DNA of 6,997 bases, from positions 67,048 through 74,044 of the forward strand of contig DFWZ01000012.1 of the NCBI GenBank assembly GCA_002381565.1. The letters are read 5' to 3'. Position 1 is the stretch's first letter. Every line of letters begins with the position of its first letter. This document shows, in pieces, positions 6,377 to 6,997 of this stretch. The notes beneath the pieces are model-generated. The model worked only from the letters and a program-made list of their open reading frames with translations, was not told where the DNA came from and made no database searches. A program made the position numbers and the translations under genes. Origin of the DNA: Gallionella sp. UBA4121. Lineage in GTDB: Bacteria; Pseudomonadota; Gammaproteobacteria; Burkholderiales; Gallionellaceae.

Positions 6377-6409
6377 ATGTCGCTCTTTGTCATTGGCAGA
6401 GCGCGACAT
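6377..6409. repeat. Long imperfect hairpin
   Basis: The left arm ATGTCGCTCT (6377-6386) pairs with AGAG (6398-6401) and CGACAT (6404-6409), giving ten base pairs interrupted by a 2-nt CG bulge, with an 11-nt loop. No T-run follows on either strand. It may be a leftover of a repeat element, an end structure, or a protein site. Confidence 0.5.
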
Positions 6410-6457
6410 CAAGCTAAATAATTATTCCAGCCTCCTCAAATTATTCGCAGATTCATG

Positions 6458-6511
6458 TGTAAATCCACCAAACCTGCGGCTTTGATTTACAACGTCAGCG
6501 TTGTATTACAA
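6458..6511 (+). promoter_or_regulatory. Palindrome cluster, likely autoregulatory operator of an antitoxin-type gene
   Basis: Three overlapping inverted repeats are packed just before the short ORF: TGTAAATC (6458-6465) with GATTTACA (6484-6491); TACAACG (6488-6494) with CGTTGTA (6499-6505), loop TCAG; and TTGTA-T-TACAA (6501-6511). The shared half-site is TTGTA/TACAA, similar to sites bound by RelB-type ribbon-helix-helix antitoxins. A plausible sigma-70 promoter overlaps them: TTGATT (6482-6487) and TATTAC (6504-6509), spacer 16 nt. A repressor bound here would block it. The function is inferred from layout. Confidence 0.55.
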
Positions 6512-6515
6512 AAAC

Positions 6516-6521
6516 AGGGAG
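6516..6521 (+). promoter_or_regulatory. Ribosome binding site of the short ORF
   Basis: AGGGAG sits 5 nt before the ATG at 6527. It is one of the better Shine-Dalgarno sequences in the window and argues that this start codon is, or was, genuinely used. Confidence 0.6.
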
Positions 6522-6526
6522 CCATT

Positions 6527-6598
6527 ATGAGTATGATGTCTATGCGCTTGCCGGATGAATTGAGTTCTCATAACCTGAACCGACCCCGTGCCGGATGA
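6527..6598 (+). pseudogene. Remnant of a ribbon-helix-helix (RelB/CopG-type) antitoxin gene
   Basis: A 23-codon ORF starts MSMMSMRLPDEL and then departs into an unrelated tail ending at TGA (6596-6598). The opening matches the start of many ribbon-helix-helix antitoxins, whose first strand reads like SLRLPDEL and is followed by a helix of the type xxLDxLAxxTGRSRS. That helix and the rest of a ~75-95 residue antitoxin are missing, and no RelE/ParE toxin gene follows before the hydrolase gene on the other strand. A good ribosome binding site and an operator-like palindrome cluster remain upstream. The simplest reading is a deletion that removed the body of the antitoxin and its toxin, leaving promoter, operator and twelve codons. 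A functional leader-type peptide or chance similarity are alternatives; twelve residues are limited evidence. Confidence 0.5.
6549..6598 (+). repeat. Direct repeat TGCCGGATGA, 40 nt apart
   Basis: The 10-mer TGCCGGATGA occurs at 6549-6558, within the RLPDEL codons, and again at 6589-6598, ending at the stop codon of the short ORF. Short direct repeats can mark recombination or deletion endpoints, which would fit a truncated gene here, though two copies may be coincidence. Confidence 0.6.
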
Positions 6599-6675
6599 TT
6601 CAGTCGAAATCAGCCCCTGACACGCTCGTACTCAGCGCTTATGCGCGGGCGGGTTGATTTTGCGCCCACACAGAT
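6599..6675. other. Convergent intergenic gap after the hydrolase gene
   Basis: Seventy-seven nt lie between the stop of the short ORF and the stop of the hydrolase. A GC-rich imperfect hairpin can be drawn on the minus strand (GGGCG near 6666-6662 with CGCCC near 6650-6646) but no T-run follows. No toxin gene or other coding sequence is seen here. Confidence 0.4.
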
Positions 6676-6997
6676 TTATCGCCGCAGCGCCTTTGCATGA
6701 TAGGCCAGGTGCTCTCCTATGAAGGTGGCAATGAAATGGTAGCTGTGATCATAGCCTTCCTGCATGCGCAGCGTGATAGACCCGCCCTGTTTTGCATAGG
6801 CCGCCTGCAGATCCTGCGGGAACAGTTGTTCAGTCAGAAACTCATCATCGGTGCCCTGATCGATCAATACAGGTATTGCGGTGTGCCCGGCGTTGACCAG
6901 TTCGGTTGCATCGTAGGCCTTCCACTGCTCCTGATCGTCCCCCAGGTAGGCGCTAAAACACCCCTTGCCCCAGGGCGATTTCACCGGATGGCAGATG
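6676..6997 (-). CDS. fghA: S-formylglutathione hydrolase, C-terminal part (5' end outside window)
   Basis: The last ~106 residues of an esterase-D-family S-formylglutathione hydrolase, which normally has about 280 residues; the start lies beyond the right edge. The enzyme hydrolyses S-formylglutathione to formate and glutathione, the second step of glutathione-dependent formaldehyde detoxification in the cytoplasm. Recognisable blocks are SPWGKGCFSAYLGDDQEQWKAYDATELV, then IPVLIDQGTDDEFLTEQL with the acid of the catalytic triad (the second Asp of GTDDEFL), and MQEGYDHSYHFIATFIGEHLAYHA with the catalytic His (DHSYHF). The nucleophilic Ser (GHSMGG region) is outside the window. The partner glutathione-dependent formaldehyde dehydrogenase gene would be expected upstream, beyond the edge. 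Nothing suggests truncation at the 3' end; the stop is TAA at 6678-6676. Confidence 0.93.
   Translation of the reverse strand, partial: ICHPVKSPWGKGCFSAYLGDDQEQWKAYDATELVNAGHTAIPVLIDQGTDDEFLTEQLFPQDLQAAYAKQGGSITLRMQEGYDHSYHFIATFIGEHLAYHAKALRR

Larger units (their letters stand above)
6248..6526. other. AT-rich intergenic region with hairpin and operator-like repeats
   Basis: These 279 nt carry no convincing gene. They hold the candidate promoter of the leftward hypothetical gene, two copies of ATGGCGA 12 nt apart (6329-6335 and 6341-6347), a long hairpin (6377-6409), an AT-rich palindrome AATAATTATT (6417-6426) and, at the right end, a cluster of palindromes leading into a short ORF. Base composition is clearly lower in GC than in the core genes to the left. 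Confidence 0.6.

Noticed and set aside
6248..6675. CRISPR array or complete mobile element in the gene-poor strip
   Set aside because: Only short, non-periodic repeats and hairpins occur; there are no regularly spaced repeats, no transposase fragment and no matched terminal inverted repeats.

Overview
The window looks like chromosomal DNA of a Gram-negative proteobacterium, most likely a betaproteobacterium. This rests on the gene families (GGDEF-EAL, HDOD, VF530/DUF2132, an RsuA/RluF-like synthase, an NfeD-slipin pair, S-formylglutathione hydrolase), the roughly 60% GC core genes, and TACAAT-type -10 boxes. The organism is an inference from content; no rRNA or other phylogenetic marker is present. 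I see no tRNA, rRNA, CRISPR array or complete insertion sequence.

Layout. (1) Positions 1-1871, plus strand: the 3' part of a GGDEF-EAL cyclic-di-GMP enzyme runs by an ATGA overlap into an HDOD-domain gene, forming a signalling pair. A run of nine G residues lies in the GGDEF-EAL hinge. (2) Positions 1874-2104, minus strand: a short VF530/DUF2132 DNA-binding protein, ending 2 nt from the HDOD stop. (3) Positions 2178-2882, plus: an S4/pseudouridine-synthase-like protein with Glu where the catalytic Asp is expected. (4) Positions 2959-4303, plus: an NfeD-family membrane protein and a QmcA-type slipin (SPFH protein) in a two-gene operon. (5) Positions 4441-6172, minus: an AT-rich gene for a single-pass membrane protein with a TonB-like Lys/Pro stretch, and a gene for an unrecognised, largely helical soluble protein. 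(6) Positions 6173-6675: AT-rich intergenic DNA with a long hairpin, and a 23-codon ORF that begins like a ribbon-helix-helix antitoxin behind stacked TTGTA/TACAA palindromes; it looks like the wreck of a toxin-antitoxin locus. (7) Positions 6676-6997, minus: the C-terminal third of S-formylglutathione hydrolase (formaldehyde detoxification), cut by the window edge.

Functionally, the plus-strand half combines c-di-GMP turnover and HDOD signalling, RNA-modification-like housekeeping and membrane-microdomain maintenance. The minus-strand half is more accessory in character. The item most worth following up is the antitoxin remnant with its apparently intact operator at 6458-6598. Next come the G9 tract, the Asp-to-Glu synthase and the AT-rich TonB-like gene. 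No convincing complete new system is visible.
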